A stretch of 36,125 bases of DNA, taken from positions 1-36,125 of the forward strand of contig JAJXTF010000006.1 in the NCBI GenBank assembly GCA_021784125.1, in the 5' to 3' direction. Positions 15,116-25,731 of the stretch are shown here, one piece after another (the stretch's first letter is position 1; the number at the start of each line of letters is the position of its first letter). Source of the stretch: Pseudomonadota bacterium. GTDB taxonomy: Bacteria; Pseudomonadota; Gammaproteobacteria; Burkholderiales; Casimicrobiaceae. The notes beneath the pieces are model-generated. The model was given only the letters and a program-made list of their open reading frames with translations, did no database searches and was not told the origin of the DNA. The translations under genes and the position numbers were made by a program.

Positions 15116-16113
15116 GCGTTCAGGCGGCGAGCGTGGCGGTGTCGCAGCCCGGCGACGCCCGGGGCCGCTGGCTGCAGCGACTGCGTCAACGGGCGTTTCG
15201 CGTCGCGCCCGCCGACCGCGGCCCCGTCGTCCTGCGTCATTCGCGCATCTACATCCTGCCCACGCGCCGCGGCTATGCGCTGATCGGCACGCTGCTCGTC
15301 ATGCTGCTGACGTCGCTCAACTACGCGTTGTCGCTGGGCCTCGCGGTGACGTTCCTGCTGAGCGGCCTCGTCGCGACCGCGCTGCTGCACAGCTTTCGCA
15401 ACCTCGCAGGGATCGAAGTCAAGCCGCTGGCCGCAGGCGATGCCTTCGCGGGCGAGCCCATGAGCTTCGCGCTGTCGCTCGCGGCCGGACGTTGCGAGCG
15501 CAGCGCCATCGTCGTCGCCGCCGCGGGTGCAAGCGCCCGCGCGCGCATCGAAAGCGGCGGCACACGCACGATCACGCTGGCCGTCCCGACCCAGGCCCGC
15601 GGCCGGGTCGCGCTCGGGCGCGTGACGCTCGCTTCCGATCACCCGCTGGGGTTGTGGCGCGGCTGGGCGTACGTGCATTTTCCCCTCGCGGGGATCGCCT
15701 ATCCTGCGCCGGAGCTGCATTCTCCCCCACTGCCGGCCGCCGCGCGGGCCACCGACGGTCACGGCAAGGGACGCGGCGAAGACGCGGACCTCGCGGGGTT
15801 GCGCGAATACCAGCGCGGCGACCCGCTGCAGCGCGTCGCCTGGAAAGCCGTCGCACGCGGCGCCGGCTGGTTCAGCAAGTCCTTCGAAGGCGCCGGCGGC
15901 CAGGGGCCGTTGCAGCTGTCCTTCGCCGCGCTCCCGGCCCGGATGTCGACCGAAGCCAAGCTCTCGCGACTGTGCGCGTGGGTGCTCGCGGCCGAGCGTG
16001 CGGCGCGGCCGTTCGCGCTGTCGCTGCCCGGGGTGCTGCTGCCTTCGGGCATGTCCGAAGCTCACCGGCGCGCTGCCCTGACCGCCCTCGCGCTGTTCCC
16101 GCCGGACAGCTGA
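15112..16113 (+). CDS. DUF58 domain membrane protein
   Basis: A 333-residue partner of MoxR. Two adjacent hydrophobic helices (about 53–90) follow the ILPTRRGYALIG motif. The C-terminal half contains the DUF58 signature, LREYQRGDPLQRVAWKAVAR, typical of this von Willebrand A-related family. The GTG start at 15112 overlaps the moxR stop as GTGA, and the stop TGA overlaps the next ATG by one base. No enzymatic residues are known for the family; it probably works with the ATPase and the transglutaminase at the inner membrane. Confidence 0.9.
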   Translation: MSVQAASVAVSQPGDARGRWLQRLRQRAFRVAPADRGPVVLRHSRIYILPTRRGYALIGTLLVMLLTSLNYALSLGLAVTFLLSGLVATALLHSFRNLAGIEVKPLAAGDAFAGEPMSFALSLAAGRCERSAIVVAAAGASARARIESGGTRTITLAVPTQARGRVALGRVTLASDHPLGLWRGWAYVHFPLAGIAYPAPELHSPPLPAAARATDGHGKGRGEDADLAGLREYQRGDPLQRVAWKAVARGAGWFSKSFEGAGGQGPLQLSFAALPARMSTEAKLSRLCAWVLAAERAARPFALSLPGVLLPSGMSEAHRRAALTALALFPPDS

Positions 16114-18212
16114 TGGCCGCGCTGATTTCGGCATGGCGGCGTCCGCCGGCGGCGGGCCGCGCTGCGGCCGGCGCGGCATCGACACTGTCGGCGACCCAGA
16201 TCGGGGCGCTCGGCGTCCTGCTCGCCGCGGCACAGCTTCCGCTGGTCCTGCACCTGCCGCTGTGGATCGCGGGCTTCGGGCTGCTGCTGGTCGCGCTGCG
16301 CTTTGCGCTGCTGCGGCGTGATCGGCTGCGTCCCTACGCCAAGCCGGCGCGCATCCCAGCCTGGGCGCTCGCGATCTTCGCGCTGCTGATCGCGATCGCG
16401 GTGCGCAAGTCGTACGGCTATTTCCTCGGCCGCGATCCCTGCGTCGCTTTCCTCTTCGTCCTCGTGGGCATCAAGTACCTCGAGTTGCGCACGCTGCGCG
16501 ACGGCAGCCTGCTCGTCTGCCTCGCGCTGTTCCTGCTGGTCACGCCGTTCTTCTACGACCAATCGATCGTCGCGGGGTTGGCCGCGCTGCCCGCCATCCT
16601 GGCTGCGGGAGCGGCGCTGGATGCGCTGTCGCGCGGCGAGCACGGCCTGCCGGCGCGCAGCTGGCGCGCAACCTGGACGCGCACCGCAGCGTTGATCGCG
16701 CAGGGCTTGCCGATCGCGGCGGGTCTGTTTTTGCTGTTCCCGCGCCTTGCAAGCCCGCTGTGGGGGCTGCCGGCCGATCATGCAGCGCGCAGCGGACTCT
16801 CCGACCGGATGGCGCCGGGATCGATCAGCGAGCTGTCGCTGTCCGATGCGGTGGCCTTTCGCGTCGATTTCGACGGCCCACCGCCACCGCGCGCCGCGCG
16901 CTACTGGCGCGGGCCGGTGCTGTCGCTGTTCAACGGGCGCGAATGGCGCGCGCTGCCGCCGCGCGCAGGCGGGCGCCTCGCGAGCGGCGACGGACCGCGC
17001 GTGAGCTATTCGGTGACGCTGGAGCCCAATGACCATCGCTGGCTGTTCGCGCTGGATCTGCCCTCGGCACTGCCGCAGATCGATGCCGATCCCGCGCTGC
17101 GCACCAGCGCCGGGGGCTTCGCCGGGCTTTCCGGCGACGGGCAGCTGGTGACGCGGCTGCCGGTCACGCAGCCGCTGCGCTACACGCTGCAGTCGATCCT
17201 GCGCGATCGCCATCCGGGCGCATCGCGCGGCGACCTCGCCATCGATTCGCAGCCCCCGCCCGGCAACCCGGGCAGCGTCGAATTCGCGCGGGAGCTGCGC
17301 AGCCGGCATCCCGACGACCGCGGCTACATCACCGCCGTCCTGAAGTGGTTTCGCGACGAGCCTTTCCATTACACGCTCGCCCCGCCGCTGCTCGGCGACC
17401 ACCCGGTCGACGAATTCCTGTTCGATACGCGCAGCGGATTCTGCGAGCATTACGCGAGCGCGTTCGTCGTCCTGCTGCGCGCGGCGGGGATTCCCGCGCG
17501 GGTGGTCACCGGCTACCAGGGCGGCGACATCAATCCGCGCGGCGGCTACATGATCGTGCGCCAGTCGGACGCGCACGCATGGGCCGAAGCCTGGGTCGAC
17601 GGCCAGTGGCAGCGCTTCGACCCGACCGCCGCGGTCGCCCCGTCGCGCATCGAGCGGGGTCTCTCCAGCGCCGTTCCGGCAAGCGATCCGGTGCCCCTGC
17701 TCGCGCGCGCCGACGGCGGATGGCTGAAGGGTGTGCAGCTCGCGATCGATGCGATCAACTACCAGTGGCGGCGCAACGTCATCGAGTTCAACCGCGACCG
17801 GCAGCGCTCGCTGTGGCGGGACTGGAAGCTCGATGCGTTCTCGCCGTGGCAGATCGTCGCGGCGGTGCTGCTCGCGGTGCTTGGCTGGGCGGGAGCGGTG
17901 CTCGCGTGGATCGCCGCGAGGCGCACGCGCGGCGAGCGCGCGGTCGTCCTCTGGGACGGACTGTGCAGGCGCCTGGCCCGCGCCGGACTGCCGCGACCGC
18001 CGTGGGAAGGGCCGATCGCCTATGCCCAGCGGGCAGCGCAGCGGTGGCCACAGTTCGCGATCGCCTTTCGCGCCATCGGGGAATCGTTTGCGGCGCTGCG
18101 CTACGGCAGCGCGTCGGCGCGGACGCCGGAGCGAACCGCCCTGATCGCGACCCTCGAGCGTGCAATCGACGTGCTGCCTTCGCCTTCGGCGCTGCGCGCG
18201 ATCGGCAAGTAA
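16113..18212 (+). CDS. TgpA-type transglutaminase-like membrane protein
   Basis: A 699-residue inner-membrane protein with an N-terminal bundle of about six helices (DUF3488, about 30–215), a periplasmic transglutaminase-like domain, another helix at about 588–606, and a DUF4129-like cytoplasmic tail. The catalytic triad is visible: Cys444 in SGFCEHYASAF, His488 in DAHAWAEAW and Asp503 in RFDPTAA. The Pseudomonas aeruginosa homologue TgpA is essential there and is linked to the cell envelope; its substrate is unknown. It is the last gene of the moxR–DUF58 operon. Its stop lies 6 bp from the convergent nlpD stop. Confidence 0.93.
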   Translation: MAALISAWRRPPAAGRAAAGAASTLSATQIGALGVLLAAAQLPLVLHLPLWIAGFGLLLVALRFALLRRDRLRPYAKPARIPAWALAIFALLIAIAVRKSYGYFLGRDPCVAFLFVLVGIKYLELRTLRDGSLLVCLALFLLVTPFFYDQSIVAGLAALPAILAAGAALDALSRGEHGLPARSWRATWTRTAALIAQGLPIAAGLFLLFPRLASPLWGLPADHAARSGLSDRMAPGSISELSLSDAVAFRVDFDGPPPPRAARYWRGPVLSLFNGREWRALPPRAGGRLASGDGPRVSYSVTLEPNDHRWLFALDLPSALPQIDADPALRTSAGGFAGLSGDGQLVTRLPVTQPLRYTLQSILRDRHPGASRGDLAIDSQPPPGNPGSVEFARELRSRHPDDRGYITAVLKWFRDEPFHYTLAPPLLGDHPVDEFLFDTRSGFCEHYASAFVVLLRAAGIPARVVTGYQGGDINPRGGYMIVRQSDAHAWAEAWVDGQWQRFDPTAAVAPSRIERGLSSAVPASDPVPLLARADGGWLKGVQLAIDAINYQWRRNVIEFNRDRQRSLWRDWKLDAFSPWQIVAAVLLAVLGWAGAVLAWIAARRTRGERAVVLWDGLCRRLARAGLPRPPWEGPIAYAQRAAQRWPQFAIAFRAIGESFAALRYGSASARTPERTALIATLERAIDVLPSPSALRAIGK

Positions 18213-18218
18213 GCCGCG

Positions 18219-19466
18219 TCAGACCGGCGGCAGGAACTTCTCCGGGTCCATCGGCTTGCCGAAGCGCCGGATCTCGAAGTGCAGCTTCACCTGGTTGGCG
18301 TCGGTGCTGCCCATGTCGGCGATCTTCTGGCCGCGCGCGACCTGCTGGCCTTCCTTCACCAGGATGTCCTGATTGTGCGCGTAGGCCGAGAGATAGGTCG
18401 CGTTGTGCTTGATGATGATCAGCTTGCCGTAGCCGCGCAACCCCGACCCCGCATAGACGACGCGGCCTGCCGCACTCGCGTACACCGGGGCGCCCGCGGA
18501 TCCGGCGATGTCGATGCCCTTGAGGTTCGCCGTATCCGAGAACTGCGCGATCACCTTGCCCTTGGCGGGCCACATCCAGTTCAGCTGATCGTCCCCGGCT
18601 GCGGCGGTCGCGGCGGCGGCCGCCACGGCCTGCGCTGGCGCGGCTGCAGCTCCCGGTTGCGCCGGGCCGGGCGCAGGCACCGCGGCGACGACCGCAGTCG
18701 ATGGCGCCGGAACGGAGCTCGCCTCCAGCGTCAGTTCGCGCACCGCCCGGTCCGAATACGGAAGCTTGATCGCCTTGGGCGAGGTCTTGAGGGCGCCCGC
18801 TGCTGCCGGGGCGGCGCCTGCACCGACCCCTGTGCCCGGAGGCGGAATCATGGCGAGGGCCCCGGGGACCGCAGCGGGCGCCGCACGAACGGACTGGCCT
18901 GCGGCGGTTGTCCCGGGCGCCGCGACGACCGGAGGCACGCTGTGCAAGGGCGCCGTGGTCACGCCGTCGGGCAGCGTCGTCGCAGCGTTCGGCGCCGCAG
19001 CCGTGCTCGTGCCGACGCTGGATGCCCCGGTCGCGCCGCCGGCCGCCCCGATCGGCGCGTACGTCACCCCCACCGGCGCAGCCTCCGGAGCGCCTGCCGA
19101 CGCGAGGCGTGCAGCGGACGGCGGCTGACCCGGTGCGGTCACGCGCAGCACTTGACCGACGTAGATCCGGTTGACGTTGTCGATGTGGTTCCAGGCCGCG
19201 AGCTCGCGGTAATCGAGCCCGTTATCGAGTGCGATCTGGTAGAGCGTGTCGCCGCGCTTGACCGTGTAGGACGCAGCGGGACCCGCCTCGGCGGTCGATC
19301 CTCGCGCCGACCCCTGGCCTGCGCCCTCCGGCCGTCCCGCGATGCGATCCTCGACCGGCGCAGGACGTGGATTCGCGCAGCCGGCGGCGACGAGCACCGC
19401 CAGCGCCAGTGCCACGGCCTGGCGGACCCGAAAATCGAAGCGGAGGTACGGGAAAAGCGGATACAT
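18219..19466 (-). CDS. nlpD: NlpD-like lipoprotein, LysM plus degenerate M23 (LytM) domain
   Basis: A 415-residue outer-membrane lipoprotein that in E. coli activates the amidase AmiC during cell separation. The lipobox LAVLVAAGC gives Cys30. A LysM domain (about 66–110, starting [13 protein letters not shown]) binds peptidoglycan. A long Ala/Pro/Gly-rich linker (about 115–290) leads to the LytM domain. Two zinc-ligand histidines are replaced: LKGID instead of HxGxD, and KLHFEI instead of HLHFEI. This matches NlpD/EnvC activators rather than active endopeptidases. It is third in surE–pcm–nlpD, 31 bp after pcm. The usual next gene, rpoS, is absent; the region converges with the transglutaminase gene. 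Confidence 0.93.
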   Translation of the reverse strand: MYPLFPYLRFDFRVRQAVALALAVLVAAGCANPRPAPVEDRIAGRPEGAGQGSARGSTAEAGPAASYTVKRGDTLYQIALDNGLDYRELAAWNHIDNVNRIYVGQVLRVTAPGQPPSAARLASAGAPEAAPVGVTYAPIGAAGGATGASSVGTSTAAAPNAATTLPDGVTTAPLHSVPPVVAAPGTTAAGQSVRAAPAAVPGALAMIPPPGTGVGAGAAPAAAGALKTSPKAIKLPYSDRAVRELTLEASSVPAPSTAVVAAVPAPGPAQPGAAAAPAQAVAAAAATAAAGDDQLNWMWPAKGKVIAQFSDTANLKGIDIAGSAGAPVYASAAGRVVYAGSGLRGYGKLIIIKHNATYLSAYAHNQDILVKEGQQVARGQKIADMGSTDANQVKLHFEIRRFGKPMDPEKFLPPV

Positions 19467-19497
19467 CGATCCAGCGACTGGCCGGCTGCCCGGAAGT

Positions 19498-20193
19498 TCA
19501 GGCGAGTCCGGGAAGGAGAGGGACGAATCTTACCGCATCGAAGGTCTGCTCGCGGATGCCCGCCACGCCCAGTTCGATGACGGTGAGGCGCTGGGTGCCG
19601 CGATCCGCATCGTCGCTGCCGGACAGCGGCAGCACCATCCGCCCGCCGGGCTTCAGGTACTTGAGCAGCGGCGTCGGCACGTGGGTCGCGCCCGCCGTCA
19701 CGACGATCGCGTCGACGGCCAGTGCCTCGCCGAGGTCGGCACTGCCGTCCGCGTGGGCGAGATGGACGTTGCGGATCTTCAGCGACTGCAGGTGCCGGCG
19801 CGCCTTGTTGACCAGCGCCCTGATGCGCTCGACCGAGTAGACGGTGCCGGCGATCTTCGACAGCACGGCGGTCTGGTAGCCGCAGCCGGTGCCGATCTCG
19901 AGCACGCTGTCGAGCGTGCGGCCGTTGCGGGCGAGCTCGGACATCCGGGCGACGACCCAGGGCTGCGAGATCGTCTGCCCGTGGCCGATCGGCAGCGGCA
20001 CGTCGTCGTAGACGCGAATCGCCAGCGCCTCGTCGACGAAGATGTGCCGCGGGACGGCGTTCATCGCCGACAGCACGACCTCGTCGCGTATGCCTTCGCC
20101 GCGCAGCCGCTCGACCATCCGCGCCCGCGTACGGTCGGAGGTCATGCCGCTGCCGGTCATTCCAGGTCGATTGCCCGCGCCGAGCGCTCCCAT
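19498..20193 (-). CDS. pcm: Protein-L-isoaspartate O-methyltransferase
   Basis: Repairs isoaspartyl residues in damaged proteins with S-adenosylmethionine. The SAM-binding motif [36 protein letters not shown] and the C-terminal [10 protein letters not shown] are all typical. The ATG at 20193 gives 231 residues and is preceded by AGGGAG at good spacing. A longer in-frame reading to 20244 would overlap surE by 23 bp and has no ribosome site. Residues before [11 protein letters not shown] extend about 25 beyond E. coli Pcm, so a start at an internal Met (MTGSG or MTSDR) remains possible. Middle gene of surE–pcm–nlpD. Confidence 0.93.
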   Translation of the reverse strand: MGALGAGNRPGMTGSGMTSDRTRARMVERLRGEGIRDEVVLSAMNAVPRHIFVDEALAIRVYDDVPLPIGHGQTISQPWVVARMSELARNGRTLDSVLEIGTGCGYQTAVLSKIAGTVYSVERIRALVNKARRHLQSLKIRNVHLAHADGSADLGEALAVDAIVVTAGATHVPTPLLKYLKPGGRMVLPLSGSDDADRGTQRLTVIELGVAGIREQTFDAVRFVPLLPGLA

Positions 20194-20221
20194 CGCCCGC
20201 GTCTCCCTGTGATCCTGCAGA

Positions 20222-20962
20222 TCAATGGCCCATCCACGCAGCAACGCCGGCCATCTGATCGCGATTGGTCAGGTCGATCTGCAGCGGTGTCACCGAAACG
20301 CAATTGTTCTCGACGGCGTGGAAATCGGTTCCCTCTCCGGAATCCGCCGCGGGCCCCGCGGCGCCGACCCAGTACACCGTTTCCCCGCGCGGGCTCTGCA
20401 TCCGCACGACGTCCTCGGCCTTGTGGCGCCGGCCGAGTCGCGTGATCCGGTAGCCTTTCAATGCCGATCGCTCGACGTCGGGCACGTTGACGTTGAGCAG
20501 CCACGGACCCGAGGCCCGGCGCTGGTGCCGGTCGAGCAACTCGAGCGCCACCGCCGCCGCGGTCTCGAAATGCGCGGCGGTCTTCGAAGCCAGCGATATC
20601 GCGACCGACGGGACCCCGAGCAGGTAGCCTTCGGTCGCCGCGGCGACCGTTCCCGAATAGATCGTGTCGTCGCCCATGTTCGCTCCGAGGTTGATGCCCG
20701 AGATCACCATGTCGGGGAGTTCGTCGAGCAGCCCCGTCACCGCGAGATGGACACAGTCGGTGGGCGTGCCGTTGACGAACAGGAACCCGTTGGGGGCGCG
20801 GCGCACCGACAGGGGCCGGTCGAGCGTCAGCGAGTTCGAGGCGCCGCTGCGGTCGCGTTCCGGGGCGACGACCGTGAGGTCGGCGCGGGAGCGCAGCGCT
20901 GCGGCGAGATGCTCGAGGCCGGGAGCGAAGTAGCCGTCGTCGTTGGAAAGAAGGATACGCAT
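20222..20962 (-). CDS. surE: 5'/3'-nucleotidase SurE
   Basis: Metal-dependent phosphatase of 246 residues acting on nucleoside monophosphates in stationary phase and stress. The N-terminus [16 protein letters not shown] holds the metal ligands Asp8 and Asp9; [20 protein letters not shown] and [20 protein letters not shown] follow as in the family. The ATG at 20962 gives the canonical start. A 7-bp GC-only hairpin lies just upstream where a ribosome site would be expected, and a TATAAT lies about 63 bp upstream. First gene of surE–pcm–nlpD. Confidence 0.95.
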   Translation of the reverse strand: MRILLSNDDGYFAPGLEHLAAALRSRADLTVVAPERDRSGASNSLTLDRPLSVRRAPNGFLFVNGTPTDCVHLAVTGLLDELPDMVISGINLGANMGDDTIYSGTVAAATEGYLLGVPSVAISLASKTAAHFETAAAVALELLDRHQRRASGPWLLNVNVPDVERSALKGYRITRLGRRHKAEDVVRMQSPRGETVYWVGAAGPAADSGEGTDFHAVENNCVSVTPLQIDLTNRDQMAGVAAWMGH

Positions 20963-20968
20963 CGATGG

Positions 20969-20986
20969 GGGCCGCGGCTGCGGCCC
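20969..20986 (-). promoter_or_regulatory. GC hairpin over the surE ribosome-binding region
   Basis: GGGCCGC (20969–20975), loop GGCT, GCGGCCC (20980–20986) form a perfect 7-bp stem ending 6 bp before the surE ATG. No free Shine–Dalgarno is seen between stem and start, so the structure could limit translation. There is no U-tract, so it is not a good terminator. Confidence 0.45.
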
Positions 20987-21024
20987 TCGACCTCTCGTGA
21001 ATGACCGCATGCCGCGACCCGAGA

Positions 21025-21030
21025 ATTATA
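21025..21030 (-). promoter_or_regulatory. Candidate surE promoter -10 element
   Basis: Perfect minus-strand TATAAT (21030–21025) in the 119-bp gap between ppc and surE, about 63 bp before the surE start. No good -35 is found at 16–18 bp, so it may rely on an activator or be weak. Confidence 0.45.
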
Positions 21031-21081
21031 CCGTGCGATGCAGCCCGCGCACGGCGCAGGCGCCCCGGCGACGACCGTGCG

Positions 21082-23838
21082 TCAGCCGCTGTTGCGCAGA
21101 CCGGCGGCCAGGCCGTTGATCGTCAGGTGAATTGCATGCCGCGAGCGGACGTCGGTGGCACCTGCGCGATAGCGTCGCAGCAGCTCGACCTGCAGGTGGT
21201 TGAGGGGGTCGAGGTAGGGGAAGCGGTTGCGGATGCTGCGCGCGAGCGTCGGATTGTCTTCCAGCAGGGTTCGCTGGCCGGTGATCGCCAGGTAATGCGC
21301 GAGCGTCCGCGCGTGCTCGGCGGCGATGCGCGCGAACACCGATGCGCGCAGCTCGGCGTCGGGAACGAGCTCGGCGTAGCGCGAGGCGATCGCGAGGTCG
21401 GTCTTGGCGAACACCATCCCCATGTTCGACAGCATCGAGCGGAAGAACGGCCAGCGCTCGTGCATCTCCGCCAGCAGCGCGATCCCGCCCGGTGTCGCGG
21501 CGAGCCACGCGTCGACGGCCGAGCCGAATCCGTACCACCCTGGCAGCATCAGGCGGCACTGGCCCCAACTGAAGACCCAGGGAATCGCGCGCAGGTCCTC
21601 GATCCCCGCCGATGCGCTGCGGGAGGCAGGCCGGCTGCCGATGTTGAGCTCGGCGATTTCCGAGATCGGCGTGGACGCGCGGAAGTAGTCGACGAATCCC
21701 GGCGTTCCGTAGACCAGGTCGCGGTACGCGGCGTAGGCGTGCGCGGACAGCCGGTCCATCGCCTCGAAATACACCTGCGCGCGCTCGCCGAGGCGCTCGG
21801 CGTCGTGGAGGCTCGCTTCCAGCGTCGCCGCAACCAGCGACTCGAGGTTGCGCCGGCCGAGCTCCGGATCCGAATACTTGCTCGCGATGATCTCGCCCTG
21901 CTCGGTGAGCCGCAGGCCACCGCTGACGCTCCCCGCAGGCTGCGCGAGGATCGCGTCGTGGCTGGGGCCGCCGCCGCGGCCGACCGTGCCCCCGCGGCCG
22001 TGGAACAGGCGCAGCCCCACGCCGTGCTCGCGAAACGCGTCGACCAGCAGCAGCTCGGCCCGGTACAGCGCCCAGTTCGCCGTCAGGTAGCCGCCGTCCT
22101 TGTTGCTGTCGGAATAGCCGAGCATCACCTCCTGCCAGTCGCCGCGGCTCGCGACGAATGCACGGTACCCGGGCAGCGCGAAGGCCTCGCGCATGATCGT
22201 GCCGCAGCGCGCCAGATCGTCGATCGTCTCGAACAGCGGCACGACGTTGACCGAGAGCTTTCCGGGCATCGCGAGCCCTACCTCCTTCAGCAGCACCGCG
22301 GTCTCGAGCAGGTCGGACACCGACTGGCACTTGGAGATCACGTAGTTCGGCAGGGCATCGCGGCCATAGCCCGCGTGGATGCCGGCAGCCACCTGCAGGA
22401 TCGCGAGCTCGGAGGACGCGCGCTCGGAATAACCGAGATGCGGCGAGTGCAGCGGGCGCGGGCTCGCGAGCTCGCGTGCCAGCAGCGCCACGCGCTCCAT
22501 CTCCGGCAAGGCCAGGTAGTCGGGCACGACGTCGGCGCGGACCAGGAGCTCGGCAACGATCTTCTCGTGCACGTCGCTGTTCTGGCGCAGATCGATCGCC
22601 GCGAGGTGGAAGCCGAACACGTCGACGGCGCGACGCAGCGGATCGAGCCTGCGCGCCGCCAGGTCGCTCGCACCGTGCGTGGCGAGCGACGCGTCGATGG
22701 TGTCGAGGTCGGCGCGGAACTCGCGTGGCAACCGGTACGGCGCCGCCTCTACCTGCGACCGGCGCACCGGGACCATGTCGGTGAGCCCGCGTGCCGTCGC
22801 CACGAGTCGCGCGTAGATCCCGATCAGTGCCTGCCGGTAGGGCTCGTCCTGACGATGCGGATTGGTGTCCTGCGCAGTCGCGGCCAGCGCCAGGAGGTCG
22901 GGCGACGGCGTCACGAGGCGGGTGGACAGCGAGAGCTCGCCGCCCAGTCGGTGTACCTCGTCGAGGTAGTGCGCGAACGCGACGCCGGCCTGCGCGCGGA
23001 CCGCATAGGTCAGCGTCTCGGCGACGACGAACGGATTGCCGTCGCGGTCGCCCCCGATCCACGAGCCCATCCTGAAGAACGCCGGTACGCTCGCGGCGGC
23101 GCCGAACTCCGCGCGCAGCAGGCGCTCGAGCGATGCATGCAGGCGCGGGATCTCGGCGAGGAAGGTGTAGCCGTAATAGGCGAGGCCGTTGTCGACTTCG
23201 TCCTTCACCCGCAGGCGGGTGAGCCGCAGCATCGCCGTCTGCCACAGCTCGAGCACCAGGACGTGCAGCCGGAACGCGAGGTCCGCGGACTCGTCTGGCG
23301 TCAGCGTCGTGCGGTCGCGCCAGGTGAGCAGGCGCGCGATCTCGCGTTCGACGTCGAGGATGGCCTTGCGCTGGACCTCGGTCGGGTGCGCCGTCAGCAC
23401 CGGGCTGATCAACGCGTCGTCGAGCCAGCGCGTTATCGCATCGAGGTCCACCCCCGCCGCGCGCAGCTTCGCCAGCGCGTCGGCGAGGTCGCCCGGCCGC
23501 GAGGGCGACCCGGCGAGCGCATGCGCCCGCCGGCGCCGGTTCTGGTGGACGTCCTCGGCGATGTTGGCGAGATGCGAGAAGTAGCTGAAGGCGCGCACGA
23601 CGTGCAGTACCGCGGCGATGGCCAGCGGATTCAGCAGCGCGGCAAGCTCCTGGCGCGCAAGGTCGGCATCCGGCCCGGTCGCGCGACGGAAGCGGATCGC
23701 CGTCTGGCGGATCGCCTCGGTCCGGGCATAACCGTCCTCCCCCGTCTGCGCCCGCAGCACCTCGCCCAGCACCCGGCCCAGCAGGCGCGTGTCCTCCTTG
23801 AGCGGGAGGTCCTTGTCGGCGGGGTTCGGCGCGTTCAT
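21082..23838 (-). CDS. ppc: Phosphoenolpyruvate carboxylase
   Basis: Anaplerotic enzyme that makes oxaloacetate from PEP and bicarbonate. The 918 residues contain every landmark: His151 in VLTAHPTEVQRK, MGSWIGGDRDGNP, GYSDSNKDGGY, the Gly-rich FHGRGGTVGRGGGP loop, and the C-terminal LRNSG tail that completes the active site (usually RNTG). Length and ends match bacterial enzymes, so it is intact. It is transcribed divergently from pgi across a 116-bp gap. Aspartate made from oxaloacetate feeds the threonine operon elsewhere in the window, but there is no sign of co-regulation. Confidence 0.97.
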   Translation of the reverse strand: MNAPNPADKDLPLKEDTRLLGRVLGEVLRAQTGEDGYARTEAIRQTAIRFRRATGPDADLARQELAALLNPLAIAAVLHVVRAFSYFSHLANIAEDVHQNRRRRAHALAGSPSRPGDLADALAKLRAAGVDLDAITRWLDDALISPVLTAHPTEVQRKAILDVEREIARLLTWRDRTTLTPDESADLAFRLHVLVLELWQTAMLRLTRLRVKDEVDNGLAYYGYTFLAEIPRLHASLERLLRAEFGAAASVPAFFRMGSWIGGDRDGNPFVVAETLTYAVRAQAGVAFAHYLDEVHRLGGELSLSTRLVTPSPDLLALAATAQDTNPHRQDEPYRQALIGIYARLVATARGLTDMVPVRRSQVEAAPYRLPREFRADLDTIDASLATHGASDLAARRLDPLRRAVDVFGFHLAAIDLRQNSDVHEKIVAELLVRADVVPDYLALPEMERVALLARELASPRPLHSPHLGYSERASSELAILQVAAGIHAGYGRDALPNYVISKCQSVSDLLETAVLLKEVGLAMPGKLSVNVVPLFETIDDLARCGTIMREAFALPGYRAFVASRGDWQEVMLGYSDSNKDGGYLTANWALYRAELLLVDAFREHGVGLRLFHGRGGTVGRGGGPSHDAILAQPAGSVSGGLRLTEQGEIIASKYSDPELGRRNLESLVAATLEASLHDAERLGERAQVYFEAMDRLSAHAYAAYRDLVYGTPGFVDYFRASTPISEIAELNIGSRPASRSASAGIEDLRAIPWVFSWGQCRLMLPGWYGFGSAVDAWLAATPGGIALLAEMHERWPFFRSMLSNMGMVFAKTDLAIASRYAELVPDAELRASVFARIAAEHARTLAHYLAITGQRTLLEDNPTLARSIRNRFPYLDPLNHLQVELLRRYRAGATDVRSRHAIHLTINGLAAGLRNSG

Positions 23839-23892
23839 CGCAAGCCTCGTGGTGGGCGCCGAGGGTCTGCCTGCGGCATGGTGATGGATCCG

Positions 23893-23902
23893 ATGCTAGC
23901 AT
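23893..23902. promoter_or_regulatory. Palindromic ATGCTAGCAT, possible shared -10 for ppc and pgi
   Basis: This perfect 10-bp palindrome in the ppc/pgi divergent gap reads as an extended -10 (TGCTAGCAT) on both strands. No convincing -35 is found on either side. It may be a bidirectional promoter core or a small operator. Confidence 0.3.
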
Positions 23903-23954
23903 TGGAATGCGGGTCGGCCACGCCGCTCCCGCGTCCGGCAACGCCGAAACGCCC

Positions 23955-25616
<1,662 letters not shown>

Positions 25617-25731
25617 GACCGGCGTACGTACGGTTCACGCAGGCGCCTCGGGCGGGAACCCGGCGCAGCGCGCCCCGAGCCGACGCAGACAGGAGGTGCG
25701 CGCACCGATGCCGCTGCACGTCATGGCGAAG

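Noticed and set aside
18600-19130. Low-complexity Ala/Gly/Pro stretch, considered as a repeat or intrinsically unstable region
   Set aside because: It is the linker of NlpD, lacks an exact DNA repeat unit, and such linkers are normal in this family.
25617-25731. Terminator between pgi and mltB
   Set aside because: Only an imperfect CTCGGGCG/CGCCCCGAG pairing with a long loop and no U-tract is present, too weak to call.
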